Shown: positions 24,290 to 36,686, counted from the stretch's first letter. The stretch: DNA of 64,000 nt from Phorcus lineatus (GCA_921293015.1 OV121091.1:31666839-31730838), one strand, 5' to 3'. Notes: generated by a model not told the origin, from the sequence alone. Program-made: numbers and translations.

Positions 24290-25415
24290 GCCATGGGCTC
24301 TGTAGCTCATCAGACTTTTGATAGAAATAGGTGTTGTGGTTTGGACCATGGGGTCATGGGCAGTGTAGGAAAGATAGCCTGTCCCAATGTCAGAGTTATT
24401 CACAATCAAATAAAAAGGCCCATTGCCCATTTGGGGTCAAGGGGTCACCGAACCTACAATTCAGAATCCCCATTGTCCAAGGAGTCTACACACAACTATT
24501 AAGCTATCAAGACCTTTTGGAACTGGAGAAGAAGATGAAAGTAGGATTTTAAGGTTTTGACCCCTGTTACCCCATTTGGGGTCAAGTGGTCACCAAACCT
24601 ACAATTTAGAATCCCCAGTGTCCAAGGAGTCTTCACACAATTTTTCAGCTCTCTAGACCTTTTGGAACTAGGGAAAAAGATGAAATTAGGTTTTTTAGGT
24701 TTTGACCCCTGTTACCCCATTTGGCGTCATGGGGTCACCAAACCTACAATTTAGAATCCCTGTTGGCCAAGGAGTCTACACACACCTTTTCAGCTCTCTA
24801 GACCTTTTGAAACTAGGGAAAAAGATGAAATTAGGTTTTTTAGGTTTTGACCCCTGTGACCCCATTTGGGGTCATGGGGTCACCAAACCTACAATTTAGA
24901 ATCCCCGTGGGCCAAGGAGTCTACACACACCTTTTCAGCTCTCTAGACCTTTTGGAACTAGGGAAAAAGATGAAATTAGATTTTTTAGGTTTTGACCCCT
25001 GTGACCCCATTTGGCGTCATGGGGTCACCAAACCTACAATTTAGAATCCCCGTTGGCCAAGGAGTCTACACACACCTTTTCAGCTCTCTAGACCTTTTGG
25101 AACTGGAGAAGAAGATGAAAATAGGTTTTTCAGGTTTTGACCCCTGTGACCCCATTTGGAGTCATGGGGTCACGAAGATTAAAATAGACCATTTGGGGTC
25201 ATGGGGTCATGAAATCTACAATTTAGAATCCCCATTTGCCAAGGAGTATGCACATAAAATTTCAGCTCTCTAGAGTCATTAGTTCTGGAGAAGAAGTCGA
25301 AAAAGTGAAAAGTTTATGGATGGACGGATGGACGGACGGTTGGACGGATGGACGGACGCCGGACGCCTTGCCATGCCATAAGCCCATCGGGTCTTTCAGA
25401 CCTGATGAGCTAAAA
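24290..25415. mobile_element. element built of 145-bp units with short terminal inverted repeats
   Basis: CCCATTTGG recurs at 24426, 24571, 24716, 24861, 25006 and 25151, an exact 145-bp period, with a partial unit after 25189. Each unit holds an inverted repeat (GTGACCCCAT facing ATGGGGTCAC around a short centre), then ACCTACAATTTAGAATCCCC, AAGGAGTCTACACACA and CAGCTCTCTAGACCTTTTGG. After the array comes a GGATGGACGGACGG-type run (about 25317-25366). The outer ends TAGCTCATCAG (24303-24313) and CTGATGAGCTA (25402-25412) are exact inverted repeats of 11 bp. I read it as a non-autonomous DNA element with an internal tandem array. Repeated open frames across it are products of the repetition, not genes. 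Confidence 0.8.
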
Positions 25416-27227
25416 ATCTGGTGACTGCATTCTGCAAAAGTTTTACCCGAGTCATAAATCTAATGAAAATGAACTCCAAACCCTATATTTCAAAATAAAA
25501 TAGAAATAAAATAGAATTTTATAATGATGTGAACTACATTTATCTTTATTCTCAAAACACAATAGACGGGAATAGGACATCGGATACATCAAGAATTAGT
25601 TCTGGATTTATGGATTTTCATATATTCAATTACACCTGAGCTGGCAGACTAATCAATTTCTATAAGTAATATACAGCCCATACATTAAGAGGCACACTTG
25701 TAGTAATCAATTTCTTATAGGACACAATCAGTCGAGATGTCAGTCGCCATCTTTGGTCCACATCTACTCATCTGTTCCCTATATATTATACAGTGATTTC
25801 ACACCACGTCAATATTTAATACTTGACCTGCGACTTCATCCAAATAATATTGAATCAAAGCCTGATAAGGGCAGATAATCCTTGATATAACATCGGCATG
25901 TGTGTGATACCCTGCTCTTGATTTACATGGAGTTCTCATGATTTCCCCTGGGTTTTTGTATTGACACTTTTCTTTGAAACTGCAATATGAGGTTAAAACT
26001 TGACTTGAATATATTAAGAGGGTAATTTTCTTCATGAAGGAAAATTGGAAGCCAGAAATTCCAAATTTAAACTTAACTGACAAAGATTTTTTAAAATCAA
26101 TTTAACTGAATTTGAAAATTAAGCTCAATTCTCATTGATCAAAACCATGATTTAAATTACAAATTAAAATTAATATCAGCAACCTAAATCTTATCCGCAT
26201 TCATGAAAAGAGATTTTGTTAATCAAACTGGATTAATTTGAAAATTTAACCTTATTCTCATTTTAAAAAAAACACATTTATTGATAGCAAATGCAATCAA
26301 CTTGAGCAAGGTTTAACGTGATTCACATTTTATTGATAATATTACATGTAATAATCATTTCATAAACGTTATTTACAAGTATATATATAATTTTATAATG
26401 AAATTTATTAAAGTTTTTCTTTCCTAAAAAAATTTAACATTACCGGTAAGTAACCCTCTTTCATAAGCAAGAACTTTTTTAACCAAATAAAAATTAAAGG
26501 GTTCAATCTGATGATCATTCAAACTCAATCATATCCAATTATTCCAAGTTTTTATTCAAATGGGTAGATTCTTTAAATAAGACACCTATACTAAATAATA
26601 TTCCATGAGAAAAATAAGATATCTGTGGAACAAATTCTTAAAACATATGCATACTTCTTCATGTATAGAATTAAAAAGTCGGGATCCATAATCCAAATCT
26701 AAAAGGTAACTCATCATTTTCATATTTACATGAGATGTACAATCTGCTTTCAGTCTATCATGGCTGTATAAAGATTTTATGAACAAACATACTTATCTTA
26801 GGTGTATACTATCCAGACATCATAAAACAAATGTTGCAGTGCATCAGTCCAAAGAATTAATTAGTACTTTTCTCTTGTTTCCAGAATGTGCTTGTTTTTA
26901 AACCAAGGTACTCAAAAACTAATTTTTTATGACCCAAGTCAAAACCAGAAACAAAATATAAGCAGAGAAACTTATACTCCAAGACGACACTGGAATGATA
27001 TTCTAGTTTCCACGGTAATACTAACTGCGACATTTAAGAAGCAAAGTCTTGCCGATATTTGTCACCTAAATAGCAATAATGTGAAGATAATCACTTTAAC
27101 GGATCATCTGAGAGAAAAACAAGCCATGACAAATATGAAATGTCAGGAGTCAGTTGCTTGGGCATGAGATCTCCTCACTGTCAGTATCAGGTAAAAACTA
27201 ATGAAAAACAAAAACATTTTCCTATTG
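25416..27227. other. anonymous AT-rich DNA
   Basis: No repeat family, TIR pair or protein feature was recognised. The open frames at 25799-26083 (minus) and 26886-27167 (plus) lack any identifiable motif. Confidence 0.5.
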
Positions 27228-27442
27228 CAAGACAATGGTTTTTAATCAAAAGAAGAAGGTTTTAAAAGAAATGTTCGCAATTGGTTAAGCAATGGGAAGC
27301 CATTTACCCACCTCAAATGATTAAAAGGTGTTCACACAAAAAGGGATGCATGTAGTTTTTGCTTGATATCCTCTGGCCTCTTGGCATCAACTTATGTTTA
27401 CTGAAGAGAATTTTTTGAAAATCTTGGTACTGCTCCTTTAAT
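27228..27442. repeat. dispersed repeat family A, copy 2
   Basis: Partner of the segment at 3440-3705. It retains TTTTTAATCAAAAGAAG, GGTTAAGC, GATTAAAAGGTGTTCACAC and the terminal TACTGCTCC block. The copies are 24 kb apart and in the same orientation. Confidence 0.7.
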
Positions 27443-30400
27443 ATGAATTTGTGGAACACACTGATGTCAGAATTGAGAAGTTCATTTTGAATTTGTTAAT
27501 CAATGCATTTCTAAAATGATAATCAAGATTACCTTATCAGTGGCGTCCAACATACGAGTTACTCATAGCTTTGTCTACTGAATGTTAATAGAAATATCAC
27601 TCATACAAGTAGAGATATTTATTAAGTATTATGGTAATATAACAATGCTCAGATTTCACAATATGGATATCAATGGATTTAGTTTTACATCAAAAACACT
27701 AACTTATAACACATACATATTTTATGTCTCAAAAAATCAGCACGAAAATAGAAATTCTCCTAATTTTCCCTCACCGGAAAAACTGGTAAATCTGTATTGA
27801 CGTGAACAAGTGAAAGCAGGCGATAACCTGTTAAGCAGCGAGACTGGATAAACATTGTTATCACGCCACCACAATAACTTAACCATGATTCTGTATGCAC
27901 TTGTATCAGCTGCAACAATTAAAAGAATATTTGTCCTGCAGCGTGGCAAGATTACCATTTCCTCGTCGCAAACCTGTGGGCTTATTCTGTTGTGGGTAAC
28001 AAAAACCCTTATTAGCAATGAGATCTGTGGCGAGAAATTATCGTATGAGCAATTAATATTCTTGACATTTGTGTCAATTTGTTAACCTGGCTGGAGATTG
28101 TTTCTTGGAGCGATCGAGAAATATGGTGAATCCACAGAATCGGAACACTACAAATAACTCTCATGTGCTTCCATTAACGTAGTAATCTTTTACAGGTAGT
28201 TAAGTTTGCGTATTTTTAAGGAGACAAAATTCCAGAGAATATTCCAGTTTATACAAAACTTATTGATACATGATTATTTCATGATTCATTCAAGCATGTT
28301 ACTGATTTTAATACTTTGTTCCTTTTACAATTCAACAAAGAATTATTTGCATTCGCAAAAAAAGAAAAACATTCATAAATGTTCATTGGCACTTTTACAG
28401 TATAATAAAACTTTCGTAAGACATGATAAGGCATTACTAATTAGTCTCATCATTGATTATTTGTAAATTTGTAGATAATTAATCAATACGTGTGGATTTT
28501 CTTTATCTTACTGTGAAATAAAAGAGTCACGTTGAAAACTGACACAGCAGAAGTGAATGCCATCGATCAGTTCTCCCTCTTTAACCCGTTACCTGCATTG
28601 AGACACAACTTTCAACTACCATGAGCAATTCAGCATATAACCTCGATTCTTTATATGCAAGCTTTTTCTAGCATAAAAACTAACTAAACCATAGTTATTT
28701 TACTGATGACAGTAATTTTTCTGATTAATGTTATATTTCTATTTCTCCATAATCCCTATAATCTTTTCAATTCTTTCTTTGTATTGATTTTTCATAAATC
28801 AGCAAGGTTCGGAGTAACTTCCTAATTATTCTCAACCATACCATTTAATTTTCAAATTTGTACGCAAGCTTTATTCATGGCCTAGCTGCCATGAATGGTG
28901 CTGCCAGCAAACTGACCAAGTCAAGATTACTCCCCCATTAAATTATCATTACTCCTAAAATTCTGACACTCCTTCTGTAATAAATCATTGAGCAGGTGAT
29001 GGTTTGAACTAACAAGTGTTTAATTGATATTAAACAATAACACCTTTTAATTACAAATATGTTACCTCTAAAACTGCATGCTGATGACATAATGTTTCAA
29101 ATCAGATATCAGAACTTTGCCGTATAGGATGTTATCGGTTTCAATTCTTTCAACGGCCTAACAATTAATTGATTGTTTCAATTTGAGGCCATTTTGGCTA
29201 TCTTTTCTGCGCAGGTCCTGTTCAAATACACTTTCCATCAAAAGAGTGTCAATTTTGAAAAACTAATGCGTCAAAATGGATTTGAAGGGTTTTTGCACCT
29301 CTGTTTCAATAATGTATAACTGATGACATGAGACATGAAACCAAGATGGCTGCCTTCCATCAATAAGGTTATGTCAAATTTCATGGTTGTATTGACTTAA
29401 TTTTCATGAAATTTGATGAAATTTTAGTTTCTTGGCGGGGGGGATAGAATTTTTTAAAACAAATTTCATTATTTTTGACACAAGTTTAATCAAGGCTCTG
29501 ACAGCAAGGAATAAAATTGGATTAAATTCTCAAAAACTTTTTAGGGTTTGCTGGTTCAACTAGGCAAAGCATGGGATATTTCAAAATGTCACCACGATCG
29601 TTCATTCGACCAAGAACTGCAAGTCATTTACAACAAAATTTTGGATTGATCTTTTGTTAAACGTATGATAGGTATCAAGCTAACATACAGCAGCGACTTA
29701 ATACACAGGATCCTTCATGCTTTTGATACACATAATTTTTTATTTCTTGGAGCTCGAACCCATATCAAATTAATCAATAAATCAACAATCTTTTGCATAT
29801 GCTTGTATGTAAGAATGCAAAAACATTTTTCATTTTTCTATGAACTACTTCTCGTTCTGTTTATATGCAGTATTTTCACGAATGAAAGTCATATCAGATA
29901 AATAATGAATTGTTCTCAAAATGTAAAACATAATAAAGTTCAAAACTCTCAAATTAAAAGAGCTTAAGAAAAACATGATCAAGAGAGGCCCAGTTGAGAA
30001 GTTTATTGATTCAAGATTAAAAAATAATTCAGGTAAAAAGATATATCATTTGCCTAACTAGTGATGTCACATGTATAAATCCATGGAGTCATGAACACTT
30101 GTCCATTCCTGCTAATGTTGTAATATTTCCATCAGACCTTTTAAGTCATTTATTAGATTTTCCTTTGTGAACACAATACATGTGCTCACCATTGTAAATT
30201 GTTTCCCTCCCAACTAATCAAGAAAGTGAAGGAGCAGGTACATTCTAGAGGGTAAACCCACAAGCGACTATTATTAACCCCCCTACAGCCAAATGAACAA
30301 TAATGTACCGAGCAGAGTTAAATCTTGTCCAGGATATTGGCAGGTCATGACCTATCCTGGATATTTCAGCTTGATGGAGTTCCACATGAACTTCATTACA

Positions 30401-31314
30401 TCTGGGTAAGAGTAGAATGGAGAAGATTGGTCAAATCTCCCAAAGACTACTTGGAATATATTGGAAAATCAATAAGGAGAAGTGACAAAATGCAATACTG
30501 CTTGATGGTCCTATGATTTAATCAGACATCATGGGCTGTCTGTCTAGTGGAGACCAGTATTCCTCTTCAATTTCCAAACCTTGACTTCAAATCAACTGTC
30601 ATACATTGTCAAATGAATTAACTATAATAATCCTTTTTCAACTCCTACTTCTTGACATTAAGCGAAAAACAGCAACAAGAATTGCTTTAATTGACAAACA
30701 AATAATTTGTCCATTACGATATTTTTTGGAATGAAATTAAAGTTCAAATCAACTCTCCAGATTGCTTATAAATATGCAATTGTTATTCAAACCGTTGAAA
30801 CATTATGGTATCTGAAACTAAGAGCATAGATATTTATTTCCTGTAAAATGAAATAATTCAATCTAAAAGAAATTTCCTCAAAAGCACTATCTGCATGAAC
30901 AAACAACATGATTCTTGTTCTGATAAATAAAGATAACGGAAAGACAAAATTTATTCAATTTGCAATCTACAAAGAGTGGCACAAGTAAATTACTAAGTTT
31001 GTCCTCTTTGAAAACACGCAGTTAGCCATAAAAAAATAATTTAAAAATTTTTGAATTAAGCACATTCAAGATTTAAATTTTTTCCACTAAGAAGTTGACA
31101 TCATCAGCTAAAACTTTTCTCTTTTGATCTTAACAACCCTTTACACTTTTCTGAGCCAGATTACTATGCAATTCATTAGGGCCTCTTCTGTGACTTTTTC
31201 AGACAGGGTTAAAATTACTGCCTTACAATAGCGTTTTCTTTCCATTAACTTGTTGATCTTTAAATGAACTGAGTTGTCAAGATGTCAAATGATTCTGATG
31301 CCCAATTGAAGAAA
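27443..31314. other. anonymous DNA; possible conserved block at 27790-28150
   Basis: The interval 27790-28150 has a more balanced base composition than its AT-rich flanks and no repeat, so it is a candidate conserved noncoding element. The remainder to 31314 shows no recognisable gene or repeat. Short open frames (for example 28206-28466, 29665-29901, 30325-30516) have no recognisable features. Confidence 0.35.
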
Positions 31315-31918
31315 GTTTGGTTTTCACATTATCAGTTGCCGAATATTACTTGGTTTTCATATCATCAGTTGCTGAATATTACTTGGTTATCATATCATCA
31401 GTTGCCGAATATTACTTGGTTATCACATTATCAGTTGCCGAATATTACTTGGTTTTCATATCATCAGTTGCTGAATATTACTTGGTTATCATATCATCAG
31501 TTGCCGAATATTACTTGATATCATATCATCAGTTGCCGAATATTACTTGATATCATATCATCAGTTGCCGAATATTACTTGGTTATCATATCATCAGTTG
31601 CCGAATATTACTTGGTTATCATATCATCAGTTGCCAAATATTACTTGGTTTTCATATTATCAGGTGCTGAATATTACTTGGTTTTCATATCATCAGATGC
31701 CGAATATTACTTGGTTTTCATATTATCAGGTGCTGAATATTACTTGGTTTTCATATTTTTAGATGCCGAATATTACTTGGTTTTCATATTATCAGATGCC
31801 GAATATCACTTGGTTTTCATATTATCACATGCCGAATATTACTTGGTTTTCTTATTATCACATGCCGAATATTACTTGGTATTCATATTATCAGATGCCA
31901 AATATAACTTGGTTTTCC
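31315..31918. repeat. 33-bp minisatellite, about 18 copies
   Basis: The unit reads ACTTGGTTATCATATCATCA then GTTGCCGAATATT, with TTATC/TTTTC and TTGCC/ATGCC/GTGCT variants forming subfamilies along the array. Two neighbouring units near 31515 and 31547 are 32 bp, which shifts the reading frame. Because 33 is a multiple of three, long open frames appear in several phases, reading WFSYHQLPNIT or VFISSVAEYYL. The presence of equally good readings in different frames and the 1-bp indels argue against a protein. Confidence 0.95.
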
Positions 31919-32163
31919 GAATGCTCGTCATGCTTTCGTTTCCTTCTTTCAGAGTTTGGAGGTAGTAATAGTTTAACAATCATGTTAAAGTATGCTATCC
32001 TTGAATATTTCTGAACCCAAAGGTAAGGGGTTAACAGTATGAAATCATAAAGAGTTTTAACACTATCAGAGCTGTCACTTTATTACTCGCCCATTGAAGA
32101 TACCGCCGTTTAATAAATCTACAATGTTATGTGTAATAACATCTTGTGTTTATTGACGTAACA

Positions 32164-32192
32164 TGACGTCACAATCGTTCAGCATGACGTCA
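32164..32192. promoter_or_regulatory. paired CRE-like palindromes 21 bp apart
   Basis: TGACGTCA at 32164-32171 and 32185-32192. The spacing and the intervening text (CAATCGTTC.GCA) resemble the pair at 19024-19052 (TAATTGTTA.TCA), so these look like copies of one dispersed sequence. Regulatory activity is unproven. Confidence 0.3.
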
Positions 32193-32261
32193 CAACGTTG
32201 GCAATGGTAATCTCGGTAAGTTTTTCATGCTTCTTCAGCAAGTAATAAATAAAACAAAACT

Positions 32262-32385
32262 CAGTCCCGTATAATTACATTTTTATGAAACTGGTGAATG
32301 GTATCGGTATCTAACTCGCTTTCGCTCGTTAAATACCAAACCACACACTCGTTTCATAAGTATGTTATTAAACAGGACGTCGTTT
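32262..32385. mobile_element. palindromic TIR element
   Basis: Two arms of about 58 bp face each other around CTTTCG. Inner landmarks are TTATGAAAC, GGTAT and TAAC on the left, mirrored by GTTA, ATACC and GTTTCATAA on the right. Outer landmarks are AGTCCCGTATAATTACAT and ATGTTATTAAACAGGACG. Mismatches are scattered and mostly C/T and G/A differences. This is a typical old MITE. Confidence 0.65.
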
Positions 32386-33609
32386 AGTATTCTCTATTTA
32401 AAAAGCCAGCAAGCCAATTAGTGATATGAATTACTACATCCCATTCACTTCTGTCTTCCATATCTTCTTTCATACTACTTCAAATCTTCAATAGTGATTA
32501 ATTGGTAATCAAGTTTGCACGGGTATATTCAGAAAAAGAATACACTGATCTATTTTCACACAAAGTCCTGTTGATATGATATTTATTCTTCAACAGTATT
32601 CCAAAATAATCTTATCAATTCATCTTGTACGTGTCAGATGCAAAAAAAAAATTTTTCTGGACATCCCTTCTTCCTTAAAGCATGCACAAAGTAGCAATTC
32701 AATATTAGTAATAACATGAAACCTTGGAAGTCTAAGTGGTAACATTACAACTTGTGACCTTCCTTCACTGTTACCATCTGTACAAATGTCTTTTCACATG
32801 GCCATGTTGAAGGATATATTTCGAAAATTCAAATACTTTTTCATCCGCTAATGATGATCACTGCAAAGATCTTTAACCTAGCTGCACTTACTAAAATCTA
32901 CAACAAAGTAAGTAGTAATAGTGATTTTTCATTAAAGGATTCTCCTTGTTGGGTTAGGATTCTCGGGATAATCAGCGGCAAGGTAGCATCAATCGGCATC
33001 TGTCACAGTGGGAAGAATGGCGGTGGACAAGAATAGCACAACTTCGTGAACACCAGACATGATAAATTTACTTCTAATTAACGAACCAGCCGGCCACTTG
33101 TCAGAGGATTAGAACAACAGACACGACCCATACAATGTATGCAAACACAGACAATGACTGTATCACGGTAATGTTCTGATGTAAATGACAAGCTAGAAGT
33201 TAATGAACATTCAGAATGATTGGTCAGTATAAGGTATCAACCTACTCTCTACTAAATCAGATGCAAACCAACATCTAGTGACGTGACATGATCGGAGGGT
33301 TAACTCCGATTTGAAAAACATTTCTCATGGTCAGCTTGTAGGGGGAAAGCTTCCAATAACATATTGCTGTGCAGTCATGTGAAACCTCCAAGTGGCAGCT
33401 GGAACATGCAAACCGTGCTTTTCAATGTACTTTTTGAAGTTTGTATATAACTTTAGGATCTTGTTCAAGTTACTTCCTACCAAGGATAATGGTATTTATA
33501 TACAATAAACTGAAACTTGTCTCAACATGGTCAAGCTGCTATGGATATTGATAATAATTTAGTTTGCATATGTTATAAGAAAGCTACCAATGAGACCTTG
33601 GTCATCATG

Positions 33610-34170
33610 AACACAATGATGTTTGCACAATGATGACATTATGGCAATGATGACAATGATGGCAAAGATGACATTGATCACAATGATGACAATGACAGGC
33701 AGTGATTACAATAATGAAAATGATGACAATGATGGCAAAGATGAAAATGATGACAATGATGAAATGATCACAATGATGACAGCAATGATGACAATATTGA
33801 CAATGATGACAATGATCACAATGAAGATACTGACAGCAGTGATGACATTGATGACAATGATGAAATTATCACAATGATGACAGCAATGATGACAATGATG
33901 ACAATGATGACAATGATCACAATGATGACAATGATGACAATGAAGATACTGACAGCAGTGATGACATTGATGACAATGATGAAATGATGAAAATGAAGAT
34001 ACTGACAGCAGTGATGGCATTGAAGACAATGATGAAATGATGAAATGATCACAATGATGAAAATAATGGCAGTGATGACAATGATTGCATTGATCACAAC
34101 GATCACAATGACAACGTCATCTACAACGATAGTGGTGAAAATGATGACAATAGAGGTTGACAATGAGGTT
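33610..34170. repeat. degenerate 9-bp repeat array (ATGATGACA type)
   Basis: The sequence is dominated by ATGATGACA and its variants (ATGATCACA, ATGATGAAA, ATGAAGATACTGACAGCAG). A longer-period block of roughly 110-150 bp, marked by GAAGATACTGACAGCAGTG, recurs at about 33821, 33940 and 33993, so there is higher-order duplication on top of the 9-bp unit. Long open frames on both strands (Met/Thr-rich or His/Cys-rich) follow from the triplet-compatible period. Confidence 0.93.
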
Positions 34171-35839
34171 GACGAAGGTTATTGATAACAGATGTTGAAG
34201 ATGATTTTGAGTACAAGAAGATTAAGTATGCTGAGACATCAACAAAGATCAATGTGATAGTGGTACGATGATGCCTTCACAAGCTTACAATATGCGGACA
34301 GAACAAGACACTGTGAAATGGTCGGATCGCTAAGAACAATGTTAGCTTCAAGAAACTACAGTAAATCTTAGTTCACATAGAAAAAATAATGAATGAAGAC
34401 ACTTCAGAATTAAAGCTTAATTTGTTTCCACTAAGATGCATATTTTATGAAATGCTCTACCTCTGACAGCACAGAAAACAAAAAAACACAGAGAATTTGC
34501 CAGAATAGGTCGATAAGGTCTTGTCTGGGAAAACTTTCTAATTTACAGAATTGCAAATCAAAACTTTTTAGACGACAGACTAACTTAAAAGAAAGATAAT
34601 TTTGAATAAATGAATAAGTTTTCCTATGTTTTTGTTTGAGAAAACATTAGAGGTGATTATGAAATCAGATCAGTGACATTTTATTTGAATCATGTATGAC
34701 TGGTTACCTAGCAAAAAAAATTATGCTTCCAAAATTACATAACTTGTCTGCCTTGATGAAGTAATTGTAGGAAAAAATTAATTTCGAAATTTCTCTCAGC
34801 TGAATAACGTCAGATTACATGAAAATTTAATATCAAATATGAATAGCACTATAAGATAATAGAACAGACAATTTAAAGGTGAAAACATCCAGACATCAAA
34901 TGAAATCTTCAGTAAGGCACATATGAATAAAGCAATAATGTTGGGATTGAATCTCCTACCAGGGGTTGGACATAATCATGATACTTCTCAAATGAAAGGC
35001 ACTGGGATATTCACTGATGAAACAATTATGATCATTAATTAATTCTATTGCCTTTTGTGATTACCTTCAAGACAGTATAAATACATGTATTATCCCGAGC
35101 TAGCATTCAAAAAAAGTTTTCTTATTTTCAATCAAAAGATTTCTCTAGAAAGCTAACAAATAGTCGAGACACGCCACAGTTTGAAAAAGAGAGCCATTTT
35201 GAAATGCATCACCAAAACTCTCAAGTGTCAAGTGCAATAGATAAGATGTCTTAACACAAAATTGAAATAAAATCGATAAAACCATAAAATATTCCTTGAA
35301 TCATGATACAAATTAGAAAACAAATTCTAAAAACATTGAAGATTTGAGGGTGGGTACTCTGCCATGTCAGTATTTGAATGGGGGGGTCAAAACCAAACAT
35401 ACAAACCTTAATCTTCATATAACAAAGCCGTTATTCTAAAATTTCAAGCTTCCTACGCCAACAAGTTTTGGTTTCAGGTCTGATGAGCAAAATAATCGAG
35501 CTATAAAACAAGCTTATGTTCATACAAAGATTGTCTCGATGTCTCAATTAAATTTGCTGCAAAAAACAGAGAAATACATGAGGACCTCATCAAGTAGTCT
35601 GCAAAAAGTCTTCCGTGGTTGTCATGTTCCAATTTGTCTCCTCACGAATACTACTCAACACACTACAAGGTTGTAACAAAGCCTGTGAAGGGCATTTACC
35701 ATGTCTAGACTATTTTTAACGAGGTGAATTGCCAAAAAACGCACAGGTAGCCTGAAGAAGACTTCATCAAATTAGGGTGAAATATCTTATTGATACTTCA
35801 AGGACACGGTTTAAGGCCATGATTCTGATTTGATATATT
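34171..35839. other. anonymous AT-rich DNA
   Basis: No feature was supported. GGTCTGATGAGCAAAAT near 35477 resembles an element end but lacks a partner. Confidence 0.45.
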
Positions 35840-35999
35840 TCATTTGCTTGAGCAAAAATTCAAGGTGCTTTGTGATGGAATTTCAGGCATTTTTTTTAGG
35901 AGAGGTGAGGCGAGTTGGGGTTTATCACCACCTTCAAGAGTATTTCACTTATATTGCGGCTGTTGTATAGTTGCAGGGAGAAAGCCCACAACAAAATGG

Positions 36000-36217
36000 T
36001 GGCTATGCATTGCGGTGAAACCTGCGAGCATCTGCTAGAAGTAACGAACCATGGGTGGTACTGCGCTGATATTCAGTGATGCTTTGTACCCAAACCTGAC
36101 TGCCTGTAGAGCAGTTCTCTACTGCAGACAAAGATGCTGAGCCCCTGGCAGGATTCGAACCAAAGACCACTTGATACGAAGCTGAATGCACTAACCACTG
36201 CGCTATCTCGCCCACTA
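36000..36217 (-). mobile_element. tRNA-derived SINE (best copy)
   Basis: On the minus strand the head reads GGGCGAGATAGCGCAGTGGT, then TAGTGC (an A-box-like region), and 40-50 nt further on GGTTCGAATCC, a perfect Pol III B box (complement at about 36150-36160). Downstream lies a core with CTGCAGTAGAGAACTGCTCT and AGGCAGTCAGGTTTGGGTAC, then a tail region with CCATGGTTCG and GCAGATGCTCGCAGGTTTCA. A true tRNA gene is excluded because no 3' acceptor strand matching the 5' end follows the B box. The tail end may extend further, towards about 35840. Other copies lie at 19.2, 48.8 and 53.1 kb, and the core resembles the 61.7-kb minisatellite unit. Confidence 0.85.
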
Positions 36218-36272
36218 TTTTTTTTAAACCCAGCATGCAGGTTCCTACACATTTAGTGTTTCAAATCCTTAC

Positions 36273-36324
36273 CTTGATAAAGTTGTAAGCTTTTGAAGTA
36301 CAAGAAAACAAGCAGGAATCTTAC
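36273..36324 (-). other. possible 52-nt exon (splice signals only)
   Basis: On the minus strand a pyrimidine-rich tract ending TCTTTTCTTCTTTCAG precedes 52 nt that end in CAAG followed by GTAAGG, a good donor. Two of three frames are open across it. No family can be recognised from 17 codons, and no neighbouring exon was identified. Random AT-rich DNA produces such signals often, so this is a weak candidate. Confidence 0.18.
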
Positions 36325-36686
36325 CTGAAAGAAGAAAAGATATCATTTATTGAAAATAGGATCATATAAATGTTAAAAGAGATAATATATATATAAGTTT
36401 TAGTATCAAAGATAATAGCTAGAAGTTAGCTGACTGCTTCTATGGAAACCTCATTCAATCAACAATGTTTGAACTGAAAGACAATATGACACCAATACCA
36501 TGATCATTGGAACTGTGGAGCCTTTGAAGTAACTTTAAAAAATTTCAACACCATAGACCTAGCTAACAAACTTTCATTGGACAGGCAGGTTTACAATTCT
36601 CCCTCACAACTTTTCCTAACAATATTAATGACAAATGAAAGGTCAGGAAGAAAATTACCTCCCTTGATTTTGTTTGATGCCACCCC

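Noticed and set aside
24293-25424. Series of similar 65-93-codon open frames starting every 145 bp
   Set aside because: They mirror the 145-bp tandem units, each broken by a stop, and do not form one protein.
31315-31918. CTGATGA and GAAAA boxes on the minus strand of the 33-bp repeat, hammerhead-like
   Set aside because: Only three bases separate the boxes, so no stem II can form.
31282-31965. Overlapping repetitive open frames with WFSYHQLPNIT-like units
   Set aside because: They arise from a 33-bp minisatellite that is open in more than one phase, and 1-bp indels between units switch frames. There is no sign of a real protein.
33623-34163. Met/Thr-rich and His/Cys-rich open frames on both strands
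   Set aside because: These are translations of a 9-bp simple repeat; composition is dictated by the repeat and no domain is visible.
36140-36217. Possible tRNA gene on the minus strand
   Set aside because: A and B boxes are present but no matching 3' acceptor strand follows, and the sequence continues into a SINE body with other genomic copies.
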